Origin: Microcoleaceae cyanobacterium MO_207.B10
Lineage (GTDB): Bacteria; Cyanobacteriota; Cyanobacteriia; Cyanobacteriales; Microcoleaceae
Assembly: GCA_030064835.1 (NCBI GenBank)
Contig: JASJEE010000007.1
Location: 1-38,865 of the forward strand
Direction of reading: 5' to 3'
DNA length: 38,865 nucleotides
Positions 1 through 9,409 of this stretch are shown piece after piece. Both the position numbers and the translations under genes were made by a program. Under the pieces are notes generated by a model that had not been told where the DNA came from, made no database searches, and was given only the letters and a program-made list of their open reading frames with translations. Numbering within the stretch: position 1 is the stretch's first letter; every line of letters starts with the position of its first letter.

Positions 1-73
1 TGAAACCACAAGCTGCACATTCGTATAATCTTGCACTCAATGGCATTTTTTGTTGATGTCCACAGTCAGACCT
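1..73 (-). pseudogene. TnpB/OrfB transposase zinc-ribbon remnant
   Basis: On the minus strand, bases 73 down to 2 read KRSDCGHQQKMPL followed by SARLYECAACGF. This matches the C-terminal zinc ribbon of IS200/IS605-family TnpB (OrfB), the RNA-guided nuclease of that transposon family: a CGH pair, a spacer with a conserved Arg and Tyr, and a CxxCG pair. A stop codon lies just upstream in this frame (about base 76), and the residue where the first Cys of the ribbon is expected is Arg, so the 5' part is missing or frameshifted. The fragment runs off the left edge, so the 3' end cannot be judged. Family assignment rests on the ribbon pattern alone. Confidence 0.55.
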
Positions 74-232
74 TTTTCAAGGGGGAAGGAAGGGGGATTA
101 AAACTTGCTGATACAAACCTAATAACCGACTTGCGAGTTTTTCTAGGAATTAATTTTTAGTTTCAGATTAAGTTTATTTTAGTTAATAAATTTAATCTAC
201 TAAAGTAGAAGTACATTAATTAGATTACATAT

Positions 233-1153
233 ATGTTAAATCAGAACTGGTTAAAACCAGGAGACTTATTACAAGTAATTGCCCCCAGTGGTTGTCTGCG
301 AGAATTAGACGCTTTCCAAAAAGGAATAGAAATTTGGCGATCGCGTGGCTACGAAGTAGAACTAACTCCCGGCTATGATGAGCAGTGGGGTTATTTAGCA
401 GGTACAGATGAAGGTCGCCGTAGTCAACTAGCAACAGCTATTAATAATCAAAATTGTCGTGGTATTCTCTGCGCAAGAGGGGGTTATGGAGCTACCCGGT
501 TACTAGAAAACTGGCAGTGGGAATCATCTCTAGGAGAAAATCCAAATCATCCCTCACTCCCCACTCCTAAATGGTTAATTGGTTTTTCTGACATTACAGC
601 TCTGCTGTGGACTTTTAGCAAAATAGATTTTCCCTGCGTTCATGGTCCATTGCTGACTACCTTAGCTGCCGAACCAGAATGGTCAATTCAACGATTATTT
701 GATTTAGTTGAAGGTCGTCCCGTGGAACCTTTAGAAGGAAATGGTTGGGGTAGTGGTCAAGCAAAAGGCTACCTAATGCCAGCAAATTTAACTGTAGCTG
801 GTCATTTACTAGGCACAAAGTATCAACCAGATTTAACAGGGACAATTCTAGCATTAGAAGATACAAATGAATCACCTTACCGTATTGACAGAATGTTGAC
901 CCATTGGCGCATGGCTGGTATTTTACACCAGGTTAAGGGTATTGCTCTGGGGCGGTTTAGTCAATGTGGTTCTGGCCGCATGAATAATACTGAGTTTACC
1001 GTCAAGGACGTTTTACGGGATCGCCTGGGGGATCTAAACATTCCCATTGTTTCTGACCTACCCTTTGGCCATGATGGCCCCAATGCAGCTTTACCTGTGG
1101 GACTTGAGGTGATTCTTGATGGAGAAAAAGGTATTCTGGAAATTATCAAATAA
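233..1153 (+). CDS. ldcA: S66-family LD-carboxypeptidase (muramoyltetrapeptide carboxypeptidase)
   Basis: A 306-residue cytoplasmic serine peptidase of the LdcA/MccF family, which removes the terminal D-Ala from murein tetrapeptides during peptidoglycan recycling, or in MccF-like members cleaves microcin-type amides. The family's Ser-Glu-His triad is visible: Ser119 in GFSDITAL, Glu209 in LALEDTNESPYRIDRML, and His280 in LPFGHDGPNAALP. The early RGGYG segment (about residues 83-87) is the usual loop before the nucleophile domain. Length is normal for the family and there is no signal peptide. The ATG at 233 is followed directly by NWLKPGDLLQVIAPSG, the standard N-terminal strand, which supports the start. 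It is 75 bp upstream of a co-directional ATPase gene. LdcA and MccF roles cannot be separated by eye. Confidence 0.9.
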   Translation: MLNQNWLKPGDLLQVIAPSGCLRELDAFQKGIEIWRSRGYEVELTPGYDEQWGYLAGTDEGRRSQLATAINNQNCRGILCARGGYGATRLLENWQWESSLGENPNHPSLPTPKWLIGFSDITALLWTFSKIDFPCVHGPLLTTLAAEPEWSIQRLFDLVEGRPVEPLEGNGWGSGQAKGYLMPANLTVAGHLLGTKYQPDLTGTILALEDTNESPYRIDRMLTHWRMAGILHQVKGIALGRFSQCGSGRMNNTEFTVKDVLRDRLGDLNIPIVSDLPFGHDGPNAALPVGLEVILDGEKGILEIIK

Positions 1154-1228
1154 CGAATAAATATGACATTATAGTTAACATTTTTAGCTCAACGTCAATT
1201 TATTTTCATGGGATAATCTTAAAGATTA

Positions 1229-3028
1229 ATGGATAATCAACAAACTCTCAGGCGGAAACTCCTAGACCTAGACAACAATAACTACAAAGCCTACAGAGAA
1301 ATTCAAGGTAATTACCAATTTCCCGATTTTACCCTGATTGTAGATTACGTTCAGGGAGATCCTTTTGCAGCTCCTAGTAAACTTCGAGTGCAGGTACCTT
1401 ATACTGTCTCTGGTTTTCCTCCAGAACTTTATCAAACTCCCAGTCGGGAAATTGCCCTGCGAGATTTTCTGACTCGCAAATTTGATCGAGTGGCCTACGA
1501 AGTCAGTAGTCGGCGAGGTACTGGCAAAAGCGGGATGATTGCAATTACAAAAATGGGTCAGGAAGTGCTGGATAGAAGCTCAGTATGTTTGGTAAATTTA
1601 GCGCCCCCACCTCCTAAACTTGTTTCTACCAGTGCTAACCCTGCTTTGGAAAGAGCAAAACCTGTGAAATTAAACAAGAATCAAAAAGGTGTCGAAGTCC
1701 GATTAATTGTGGGATTACCTGCTGGTGGTCGTCGTATCCTGGGAAGGCAAGCTGCAGAAATGTTGTGCGACGATCTTCCCTATATTGTTCACCGCTGTCT
1801 CAAATATGAACAGTTAGATGCTGATGCTTGTCGTCGTCATGTAGAAACTGCTGAAGATGCAGATTATTTACGGCAACAGTTAACAGAAAAAAATCTTGTG
1901 GCTTTTGTTGCCAATGGCTCGATATTACCACGTCGGAGTGGGGTTGACGATCGCCCTTTATCATCTGAGGTAGTATCATTTCAGTCTCCCCCATCTTTGG
2001 AAGTGGAATTTGACTGTCCTAATCAAGGTAAAATTACTGGAATGGGAATTGCTAAAGGGGTGAGTTTAATTGTTGGCGGTGGTTATCATGGCAAGTCTAC
2101 TCTCCTCAAAGCCATTGAACTGGGGGTTTACAATCATGTTCCTGGTGATGGCCGTGAATTTGTAATTACGGATGCTACAGCCATTAAAATTAGGGCAGAG
2201 GATGGCCGTAGTGTAGCGGGGGTAGATATTTCTCCATTTATTAACCAATTACCTCAAGGTCGTTCTACTACTCAGTTTACCAGTGAGAATGCTAGCGGTA
2301 GTACCTCTCAAGCTGCAAATATTATGGAAGCTTTGGAGGTAGGTATTTCTAATCCTTCGGTATTATTGGTGGATGAAGATACTGCAGCAACTAATTTTAT
2401 GATTCGCGATCGCCGAATGCAAGAACTTATTGCTAAGGATCGGGAACCAATTACACCTTTTATAGATAAGGTACGACAGTTATATACTGACCATAATGTG
2501 TCAACAATTATTGTGATGGGTGGTAGTGGTGACTATTTTGAGGTAGCGGATACTATCATTGCTATGGAAAATTTCCAACCTCAAGAAGTTACCGAAAAAG
2601 CGAAGGAAATTGCCCAACAATATATTACGGGGCGTACTGCTGAGGGTGGAGAAAGTTTTGGTGAAATTAGGGCGCGGATACCATTACCAGAAAGTTTAAA
2701 CCCTAGTCGCGGACGACGAGATGTGCGTCTGAAAGTACGGGATGTTGACGAAGTAGTTTTCGGCAATGAAGATGTCGATCTTTCATCAGTAGAACAGTTG
2801 GTAAGTAAGGACCAACTCACGGCGATCGCTGCAGCAATGGTTTATGCTAAACAAAAATATATAGATGGTAACCACACATTACCAGAAATTCTTGATGCAG
2901 TAATGGCAGATATTCAATCTCAGGGTTTGGATGTTTTGACTGCTTTTCCTCAAGGAAATTTAGCAATATTCCGCCGTTTTGAGTTAGCTGCTGCAATAAA
3001 TCGTCTCCGGACGTTGGCAGTTAAATAA
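1229..3028 (+). CDS. ABC-class predicted ATPase
   Basis: A 599-residue soluble protein of the 'predicted ATPase of the ABC class' family (ABC_ATPase domain), found in bacteria, archaea and some eukaryotes and with no settled function. The N-terminal third (about residues 1-240) is the family-specific region. The P-loop is GGGYHGKST at residues 283-291, with His in the middle, which is typical of this family. An ABC-signature-like stretch ENASGSTSQAANI lies near residue 352, the Walker B is SVLLVDEDTAA with Asp382-Glu383, and IIVMGGSGDYF follows near residue 428. It has no membrane segments and no partner permease, so it is not a transporter subunit. It ends 34 bp before a strong intrinsic terminator and may be co-transcribed with the upstream carboxypeptidase gene. 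Confidence 0.87.
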   Translation: MDNQQTLRRKLLDLDNNNYKAYREIQGNYQFPDFTLIVDYVQGDPFAAPSKLRVQVPYTVSGFPPELYQTPSREIALRDFLTRKFDRVAYEVSSRRGTGKSGMIAITKMGQEVLDRSSVCLVNLAPPPPKLVSTSANPALERAKPVKLNKNQKGVEVRLIVGLPAGGRRILGRQAAEMLCDDLPYIVHRCLKYEQLDADACRRHVETAEDADYLRQQLTEKNLVAFVANGSILPRRSGVDDRPLSSEVVSFQSPPSLEVEFDCPNQGKITGMGIAKGVSLIVGGGYHGKSTLLKAIELGVYNHVPGDGREFVITDATAIKIRAEDGRSVAGVDISPFINQLPQGRSTTQFTSENASGSTSQAANIMEALEVGISNPSVLLVDEDTAATNFMIRDRRMQELIAKDREPITPFIDKVRQLYTDHNVSTIIVMGGSGDYFEVADTIIAMENFQPQEVTEKAKEIAQQYITGRTAEGGESFGEIRARIPLPESLNPSRGRRDVRLKVRDVDEVVFGNEDVDLSSVEQLVSKDQLTAIAAAMVYAKQKYIDGNHTLPEILDAVMADIQSQGLDVLTAFPQGNLAIFRRFELAAAINRLRTLAVK

Positions 3029-3061
3029 TTTGTAGTGAATTGAATCATATTGAATATGAAG

Positions 3062-3097
3062 AAGCCCGATTTATTTTTCTTATAAATCGGGTTTTTG
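3062..3097 (+). terminator. Rho-independent terminator after ABC-class ATPase
   Basis: A perfect 10-bp stem, CCCGATTTAT (3065-3074) with ATAAATCGGG (3082-3091), extends by one G-T and two A-T pairs and is followed by TTTTTG. The loop is 7 nt. It lies 34 bp after the stop codon of the ATPase gene, as expected for an intrinsic terminator. Confidence 0.85.
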
Positions 3098-3835
3098 ATT
3101 AATACTAACAACGCGATCATATAGAGGGAAGTCAAGCATAATACCTAACGTTTGACCAATTTATATCATGTCCGCTTGAATACTGACACTTTGGTGGAGG
3201 GAAGACAGAGGGGAGAAGGAAGTTATGCTGAAGGGTTTATTGCAATTGTGATTTAATTTTATACACAAACGATGCTACCGGAAATGATATTAGATAAGTT
3301 TCGGAGTTAGTCAAGTATAAAATTTTATCACTTTAGTAAATATAGCAATGCAATCAGGAATCATCTGTGAGAGGCTGATTAAAAGATTCATGAATTTATA
3401 AGAAAATGCAGAATCTATTTCTCATAAATCATTAGTATTTAGAAGCATTTCCGAAATCTTCAAAAAATTAGTATTTATTTCTATACTTTGTCCCAAAATC
3501 ATCTACCTCGCCCCAGAAAAACTGAGAGGTTAAATTTAGTTTATTGTCGGGTTAAATTTAGACAAATTATTATATTTATCATGGCAATATCGGAATTTTT
3601 ATTTCATAATTAAAAAGTTGAAATGAACTAAGCAAATTATTTATTTGATTGAGATTATGCCTTGTAATCTAGCTAACATTTGGCAAAAAAAAGGGCTTTA
3701 ATCTAACAATTTTGATTAGTTTGTTTTAAAAATCAAATGTTTCTCAATATGTGCTTTATATCGGTTTGAGACTTTACTCGAATCGTAATTAAAGCTGATT
3801 AATTTACATTGATCTCGGAGTAACTCTAAAAAATC
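3098..3835. other. AT-rich intergenic stretch with a dispersed motif
   Basis: No credible coding frame was seen in about 740 bp. It holds one copy of a motif (3270-3292) that recurs at 5993-6015, and a 12-nt direct repeat, GGTTAAATTTAG, near 3530 and 3549. Any promoter for the downstream nuclease gene would lie at the right end; no convincing -10/-35 pair was identified. Confidence 0.5.
3270..3292 (+). repeat. Dispersed motif, copy 1
   Basis: This copy reads CGATGCTACCGGA, then two variable bases, then TGATATTA. The second copy at 5993-6015 matches except for those two positions. Both copies are in spacers and in the same orientation. The function is unknown. Confidence 0.55.
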
Positions 3836-5689
3836 ATGGCAACTAATTTAAGTTCAGGGGATATCGCTATTACTGGGTTTAATTTTGATAACCCAGATGA
3901 GTTAGGTTTTGTAGTTCTCGAAGACATTGTTACGGGGACTGAGATTAATTTTACTGATGATGGTGTCAACAGCAACGGCAGTTTTCGGGGTAATGAAGGT
4001 ACTTTTACCTGGGTTGCCGATCGCAACTATGTTACAGGCGAACTAGTGAGTACACAAACATCGGGAATAGCTTTAAGTTCTAGTGGAGACCAGATTATTG
4101 CTTACCAAGGTACAGAATCTAATCCCACTTTCCTCTACGCTGTTAATAGTGAGGGTAGCGGTTGGCAGTCTAATGCTACCAGTGCCAATACTTCAGCCCT
4201 ACCTCCTAGTTTGATAGATGGAGAGACAGCGATCGCTCTGAGCGAAGTAGATAATGCCGTTTATAATGGTACGACATCAGGTACTAAGGCCGAATTATTG
4301 ACTGAGATTAGTGATACAAACAACTGGGTAGGTAGCAACAGCAATCGTCAAATCATGCCTAATGGCAGTATGACGGTAACAGATGCGGGTAGTGGTTCCG
4401 GCACTTCTGGTGGTAGTGGTTCCGGCGGTTCTACTAGCAGCGTTCACCTAACTTTTGGTAATCCTTCCGGTGCAGTTGTAGATCCTCTAGTTTCTGATAA
4501 CTACCTTCATATCCGTGACCAGTATGCCATGTCGTACAACGACACTAACAGAGTTCCTAACTGGGTAGCATGGCAGTTAAATGATTCTTGGCGCGGAAAT
4601 GCGGCACGTCAAAATGACTTCCGTCCAGACAATGAGTTGCCTAGTTCTTTCTTTAAGGTAGACCAATATGATTACAGTGGTTCTGGATTTGACCGTGGGC
4701 ACGTTACTCCTTCTGCGGACAGAACAGCAACGGTAACAGACAACTCCAATACCTTTTTTATGACTAATATGATACCCCAAGCACCTAATAATAACCGTGG
4801 TGTCTGGGCATCATTTGAAAATCATCTACGGACTATTACTACTGGCAAAGACTTATATATATATGCTGGCGGTTACGGTCAAGGAGGAGATGGTTCTAAT
4901 GGCTATAGAACCCTCATTGGTCCAAATATTTTAGTACCTGCTAACACTTGGAAGACTGTATTAGTGGTAGACCAAGGGGAAACTCCTGATTTGGTAAGTA
5001 GTGATGATTACGTTATTACTATAGATATTCCCAACTCTCAGTCTGTATCTGGCACTTCCTGGCAAGATTGGGTAATTTCTGTTGATGAGGTGGAAACTGC
5101 AACAGGATTTGATTTCTTCTCTGAGTTACCCGATGGTATTGAAGCTACTCTTGAAGCTGCAGGTAGTTCAAGCGGTGGTAGTTCCGGCAGTGCTGGCAGT
5201 AGTGGTGTTGCCTTTATTAACGAGATTCACTACGATAACAATGGTGGCGACGTGAGTGAAGGTGTAGAAATTGCAGGCGAAGCTGGCGTCGATCTTAATG
5301 GTTGGAGTCTGGAATTTTACAATGGTAATGGGGGTACAGTTTACCAAACTGCTAACTTAACTGGAACTATTACTAACCAAGATGACGGTTATGGTACAGA
5401 ATTTTTTGATATCTCCGGTATTCAAAACGGCGCACCCGATGCTATAGCTTTAGTGGATGATAGCAATCAAGTAGTTCAGTTCCTGAGTTATGAGGGAACG
5501 TTGACTGGTGTAGGTGGTGCTGCGAATGGTTTAACTAGCATTGATATTGGTGTCTCGGAGACCTCTTCTACTCCTGTGGGAACTTCCTTGCAGTTAGTAG
5601 GAATGGGTAACTCTTATGACGACTTTTCCTGGACGACGGGAGTTTCTAGCAGTTATGGGTTAGTGAATGCGGGACAGAATTTTGTGTAA
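3836..5689 (+). CDS. Modular DNA/RNA non-specific endonuclease (NucA-type) with lamin-tail-like domain
   Basis: A 617-residue protein with three modules separated by Gly/Ser linkers. Residues 1-185 form a beta-rich domain of the kind that precedes secreted cyanobacterial hydrolases. Residues about 202-440 are a NucA/EndoG-type nuclease: the DRGH motif is at residues 286-289 (His289 as general base), and the metal-binding block QAPNNNRGVWASFE contains Asn320 and Glu328. Residues about 460-617 (INEIHYDN, GVEIAG, LNGWSLEFYNG) resemble a lamin-tail (LTD) domain, a fold often attached to extracellular nucleases. No classical signal peptide is visible, so export would need a non-Sec route; extracellular action is inferred from the domain style. 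A likely role is scavenging phosphate or nucleotides from external DNA. The gene stands alone, flanked by long spacers. Confidence 0.85.
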   Translation: MATNLSSGDIAITGFNFDNPDELGFVVLEDIVTGTEINFTDDGVNSNGSFRGNEGTFTWVADRNYVTGELVSTQTSGIALSSSGDQIIAYQGTESNPTFLYAVNSEGSGWQSNATSANTSALPPSLIDGETAIALSEVDNAVYNGTTSGTKAELLTEISDTNNWVGSNSNRQIMPNGSMTVTDAGSGSGTSGGSGSGGSTSSVHLTFGNPSGAVVDPLVSDNYLHIRDQYAMSYNDTNRVPNWVAWQLNDSWRGNAARQNDFRPDNELPSSFFKVDQYDYSGSGFDRGHVTPSADRTATVTDNSNTFFMTNMIPQAPNNNRGVWASFENHLRTITTGKDLYIYAGGYGQGGDGSNGYRTLIGPNILVPANTWKTVLVVDQGETPDLVSSDDYVITIDIPNSQSVSGTSWQDWVISVDEVETATGFDFFSELPDGIEATLEAAGSSSGGSSGSAGSSGVAFINEIHYDNNGGDVSEGVEIAGEAGVDLNGWSLEFYNGNGGTVYQTANLTGTITNQDDGYGTEFFDISGIQNGAPDAIALVDDSNQVVQFLSYEGTLTGVGGAANGLTSIDIGVSETSSTPVGTSLQLVGMGNSYDDFSWTTGVSSSYGLVNAGQNFV

Positions 5690-5743
5690 CCTTATCCACG
5701 CGTAGGCGAGGATAGGTATTGGTTTTTGTAAGTTTGAGTTAAG

Positions 5744-5773
5744 AGGAATTAGATTTAGGTAAGTCTAATTCCT
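5744..5773 (+). terminator. Hairpin downstream of nuclease gene
   Basis: AGGAATTAGA (5744-5753) pairs perfectly with TCTAATTCCT (5764-5773), and the stem can extend inward by three pairs (one a wobble) to leave a 4-nt loop. No T-run follows, so it may be an RNA 3'-end stabiliser or part of a repeat and not a true intrinsic terminator. Confidence 0.5.
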
Positions 5774-5831
5774 ACCCCTATTACGCTCATTAAAAGCTGA
5801 ATAAGTAGTCGGACAGAATTAATTACAGAAT

Positions 5832-5905
5832 GTCATTGCGAATGGAGCGGAGCGGAATGAAGCAATCATAAGGTTTTGGGATTGTTTCACTTCCTTCGCA
5901 ATGAC
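5832..5905. repeat. Palindromic dispersed repeat (MITE-like)
   Basis: A 74-bp imperfect palindrome. It starts GTCATTGCGA and ends with the exact complement TCGCAATGAC. Its inner arms GAAGCAATC and GATTGTTTC are also largely complementary. Short non-coding repeats with these ends are common in bacterial intergenic regions. It encodes no protein. Confidence 0.6.
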
Positions 5906-5992
5906 GGTAAATATTTTTGTCCATTTACTTATTTTATCCAATTTTATTTTTTTCTCATTCCTTACTTTATTCCTTCTTCCTTACTATAATAG

Positions 5993-6015
5993 CGATGCTA
6001 CCGGACTTGATATTA
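5993..6015 (+). repeat. Dispersed motif, copy 2
   Basis: The second copy of the CGATGCTACCGGA-nn-TGATATTA motif first seen at 3270-3292. It lies in the 568-bp spacer before the TPR gene. The rest of that spacer contains only the two palindromes listed separately and AT-rich sequence. Confidence 0.55.
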
Positions 6016-6257
6016 ATTCCGTTTTTATTCACTTGATTCCATCCAAATACTACTGTACCTATCTGATGGTCTAAGTATCAATTAATTCTAAACTTATTAT
6101 AAACCTAGCTGCTTTATTCACATTGTCAAGCATTTGACGGTTAAGCTTTTCAGTATAAGATGATAGAGAAGTTGTGGAGTAGATAGAAATAAGATTTTAG
6201 CTTTAATCATATTATTTTGAAACTCACCCAACAGAGAAAAGCTAGAAAATCAGACAA

Positions 6258-9200
6258 ATGAGTAAAATATCTATTGGTATAAGTAAACTAAGTCTCACCT
6301 TATTAATTCATCTGATGCTGTTAACAGAAGTTGAGGCAGTAGAGTCTCACAATAAAAATTTATCTCTGTTGAAACAGCCAGAAATAATTTCCCATAATGA
6401 GCCAACTTATATTCAAACACAAGAGCTTTTTAACGAAGTAGAAAAACTGCAACAACAAACAATTCCAGCTAAATTAGAAGCAGTTAAAAAATTAGAAGAA
6501 ATTCTCTCAAAAGTTCGCTCTTCAGGAGATAAATCTCAAGCAGCATTAACTTTACTAAAGTTAGGCTCAATTTACAAAAATCTAGGCGCAACAACTCTTG
6601 CATTAGAAAGTTACAAAGAGGCTTTATCTCTATATCAAGAAATAGAAAATCGTCTCCAGGAAGCATTTACTTTAGGTGAAATTGGAGATATTTATGTAGC
6701 AGAGTTAGAACAACTGAAACAAGAACGGTCTTTGGCTTCCAATAATAGTTTATTCATAAATTCTCGCTGGCAGAAATTATTCTTGGATAAAGAACGTAAC
6801 AATGACAAAAAAGCCAATGAAATTTATCAACAATCTCTGGAAATTTACCAGGAAATTAATAATTATGCTAATTCTAATATTGATAAATTTGCTGCACGGC
6901 AAGGAGAAGCAAATATTATTAATAAAATGGCTCAAAGTCACAACGATTCCTACGAAAAAGAGAAATTACTCAAACAGTCTTTAGCAATTTCTCAAGAAAT
7001 AGGAGATAAAAAAGGAGAGGCTCTAATTTTAGGTGAACTGAGTGAGTTGAATCTCATTTCACATCATGAAGACCAAGCTGGTTGGGATTTATTTAATCAA
7101 GCTATAGCAATTTATCAGGAAATTTATGAATCTGCGGATGATGATAATTTTGCGGCACGTCAAGCTGAAGCAAAACTATTAAGTATTGCAGTTAGATATT
7201 GGTGGTATGACAATCAAGAAAAAGCCTTGAAATTTCATAATCAGTCTTTGAAAATTTACCAAGAAATTGAGGATTTTCAGGGAGAAGCACTGACTTTAAT
7301 CACTATGGCTTATTATTATTTTATGTCAGATAATGGGCCAAAAGAATTAGAGTTTTATAATCAAGCACTAAAGATTTATCAGGAAATCGGAGATGGTATT
7401 GGAGAGGCTAAAGTTCTCGAACGCTTAGGTAGAATTTACTATTTTTCAGGAGAGTTAGAAACAGCATTAGAATTATATGAGCAAGAATTAGAAAAAATTC
7501 AGGAAGTTAGTCAATTTTATTCTGAATTAGGAGACTCAGAAACAGCATTAACATTTGATTATCGTCAGTCTGTTATTTTGTTTCAGATGGGAAAAATTTA
7601 CTCTCAATTATCAGAAGATAAAAAAGAGGTAGAAGTTTATAAACAAGCCAGAAAAGTTTATCAAAAATGGGAAGATACTGAAGGAGAAACAAGTTTTTTG
7701 ATTAAAGTTACTGAACGCTATGGAGAACAAGAAAACTCCGAAAGAATGCTAGAATTTTTCAATTCTGCTGTTACGGTTTATCGGGAAAGTGGCAATATTC
7801 TTGAAGAAGCAAATCTCTGGCGCGACAAGATTGCAGGTATCTATTTTTATAGCTTGGAAGATTGGGAAAAAGGATTTGATACTCTTAATGAAGCACTGAA
7901 AATTTACCGAAAAGTTGGGAATATTGCCGAAGTTGCACGAACTCTTGACAGAATTGGCTCTCTCTATCTCTATACTGCTGAAAATAAATCAGAAAACCAA
8001 TTAGAAAATCAAGAAAAAGCAGTAGAATTCTACAGTCAAGCTGTTAGTGTTTATCGGGAAATTCAGGATTTTAGTTCAGAAAGGTTTACTCTGAAAAAGA
8101 TTGGTGAAATTTACTACGAGTTAGGTAATAAAGAGAAAGCTTTAGAAGCATTTAATCGCGCTGGAAAAGTTCATCAAGAAAGTGGTGAATATAAAAAAGC
8201 AGTAAATACTTTGATTACAATTGGTTCTACTTACAGAAAGTGGGGAGAAAAAGAAATAGCTTTGAAGTTTTATCTAGAAGCAATCCCAATTTCCCAACAA
8301 TTAGGAGATTACAAAAAAGAAGCATTAATTTTGAGAAATATTGGTCAGCTTTATTATGAATTAGAAAATTTGGATAAGGCAGTAGAAACATTTAATCAAG
8401 CACGAAAAGTTTATCAAAATAATCAAGACCGTTCTGGTGAAGCTTGGACAATTTATGAAACGGGGAAAAGTTATACGACATTAGGAGATTTAAAAAGAGC
8501 TTTGGATTCTTATCAGCAAGCTTTACCTATTTACGAGCAAGAAGTTGATGCTCCCTGGCGAGAATCACGAACCCTGGATATGTTGATGAGAATGAGTCGA
8601 ATTTATGCCTATTTGGGAGAGTCAAAAAATTCTGTAGATTACTGCCAAAAATCTCTAATTTATGCTCAACAAATGCTCGAAGAAGAAACTATGACAAATT
8701 CAGAAAGGTTTAGGGATATTGGCAAACTTTGCTATCAAATAGGTCAGACAAAAACTGCTTTAGAATCTTTCGAGCAATATTGGAAAATTTATCAAAAATA
8801 TGGAGTAGATAGAGAAAAGTTTGGTCTCATGCGTGTTGGTCAAGATTATACGCAATTAGGAGATGCAAAACAGGCATTAGAATTTTTTAATCGAGCCAAG
8901 AAACTTTACAAAGAAAGTGGTTTTGTTGAAGGAGAAATAGATACTATTACCTGGATTGCCAGAGTTTATTCTCGTGCTGGAAATTATCAACAAGCCTTAG
9001 ATTTTTTCCATCAAGGATTGAGAATTTCTCAGAAAATTGACAATCGTAGTAAAGAAGGTTTAATGCTGACTGAAATAGGCGATCGCTACTCGGAATTAGA
9101 AGATGAAAAAGCATTAGAATTCTACAACCAAGCTTTGAAAATTTATCAACAACTGGAAAATCATGGAAAACAAAGGGATATCCTGAAGAAAATTGCTGAA

Positions 9201-9383
9201 CTTTACCAACAATTGGGAAACTTAGAAAAAGCCTTAAAATTTTACCTACAAGTTCTAAAAACTCCCAAAAGTTATCCTTTTAGGCTCCGATTCATCTATC
9301 ATAATATTGGTAAAATCTACTTTGAACAGTTAGAGAGTTTCGTGGCACTGTTACCAATAGACGTGCCAACTCCACTGCTTTAG
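6258..9383 (+). CDS. Giant TPR-repeat protein, probable N-terminal part of a split TPR-CHAT protein
   Basis: A 1041-residue protein. The N-terminus has a hydrophobic stretch (about residues 9-22) ending TEVEAVES, which looks like a Sec signal peptide. The rest is an almost unbroken TPR array: units of 35-45 residues recur with A-x-x-x-Y/F-x-Q-A/S-L-x-I/V-Y-Q-E-I and G-x-I/L-Y cores, about twenty in total, so it is a protein-protein interaction scaffold. The array breaks off abruptly at FEQLESFVALLP. The next ORF, in another frame, begins inside a CHAT protease-like domain. Cyanobacterial TPR-CHAT proteins normally carry both parts in one chain, with a long stretch between them that is absent here. 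The gene is therefore probably a truncated half produced by deletion plus frameshift; translation as a free TPR protein remains possible. Confidence 0.8.
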   Translation: MSKISIGISKLSLTLLIHLMLLTEVEAVESHNKNLSLLKQPEIISHNEPTYIQTQELFNEVEKLQQQTIPAKLEAVKKLEEILSKVRSSGDKSQAALTLLKLGSIYKNLGATTLALESYKEALSLYQEIENRLQEAFTLGEIGDIYVAELEQLKQERSLASNNSLFINSRWQKLFLDKERNNDKKANEIYQQSLEIYQEINNYANSNIDKFAARQGEANIINKMAQSHNDSYEKEKLLKQSLAISQEIGDKKGEALILGELSELNLISHHEDQAGWDLFNQAIAIYQEIYESADDDNFAARQAEAKLLSIAVRYWWYDNQEKALKFHNQSLKIYQEIEDFQGEALTLITMAYYYFMSDNGPKELEFYNQALKIYQEIGDGIGEAKVLERLGRIYYFSGELETALELYEQELEKIQEVSQFYSELGDSETALTFDYRQSVILFQMGKIYSQLSEDKKEVEVYKQARKVYQKWEDTEGETSFLIKVTERYGEQENSERMLEFFNSAVTVYRESGNILEEANLWRDKIAGIYFYSLEDWEKGFDTLNEALKIYRKVGNIAEVARTLDRIGSLYLYTAENKSENQLENQEKAVEFYSQAVSVYREIQDFSSERFTLKKIGEIYYELGNKEKALEAFNRAGKVHQESGEYKKAVNTLITIGSTYRKWGEKEIALKFYLEAIPISQQLGDYKKEALILRNIGQLYYELENLDKAVETFNQARKVYQNNQDRSGEAWTIYETGKSYTTLGDLKRALDSYQQALPIYEQEVDAPWRESRTLDMLMRMSRIYAYLGESKNSVDYCQKSLIYAQQMLEEETMTNSERFRDIGKLCYQIGQTKTALESFEQYWKIYQKYGVDREKFGLMRVGQDYTQLGDAKQALEFFNRAKKLYKESGFVEGEIDTITWIARVYSRAGNYQQALDFFHQGLRISQKIDNRSKEGLMLTEIGDRYSELEDEKALEFYNQALKIYQQLENHGKQRDILKKIAELYQQLGNLEKALKFYLQVLKTPKSYPFRLRFIYHNIGKIYFEQLESFVALLPIDVPTPLL

Positions 9384-9409
9384 TTGAAACATCTAAATCT
9401 CTTTATCAG

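Noticed and set aside
9384-9409. Programmed frameshift joining TPR and CHAT ORFs
   Set aside because: No slippery heptamer was seen at the overlap, and part of the expected protein is missing, which a frameshift alone cannot supply.
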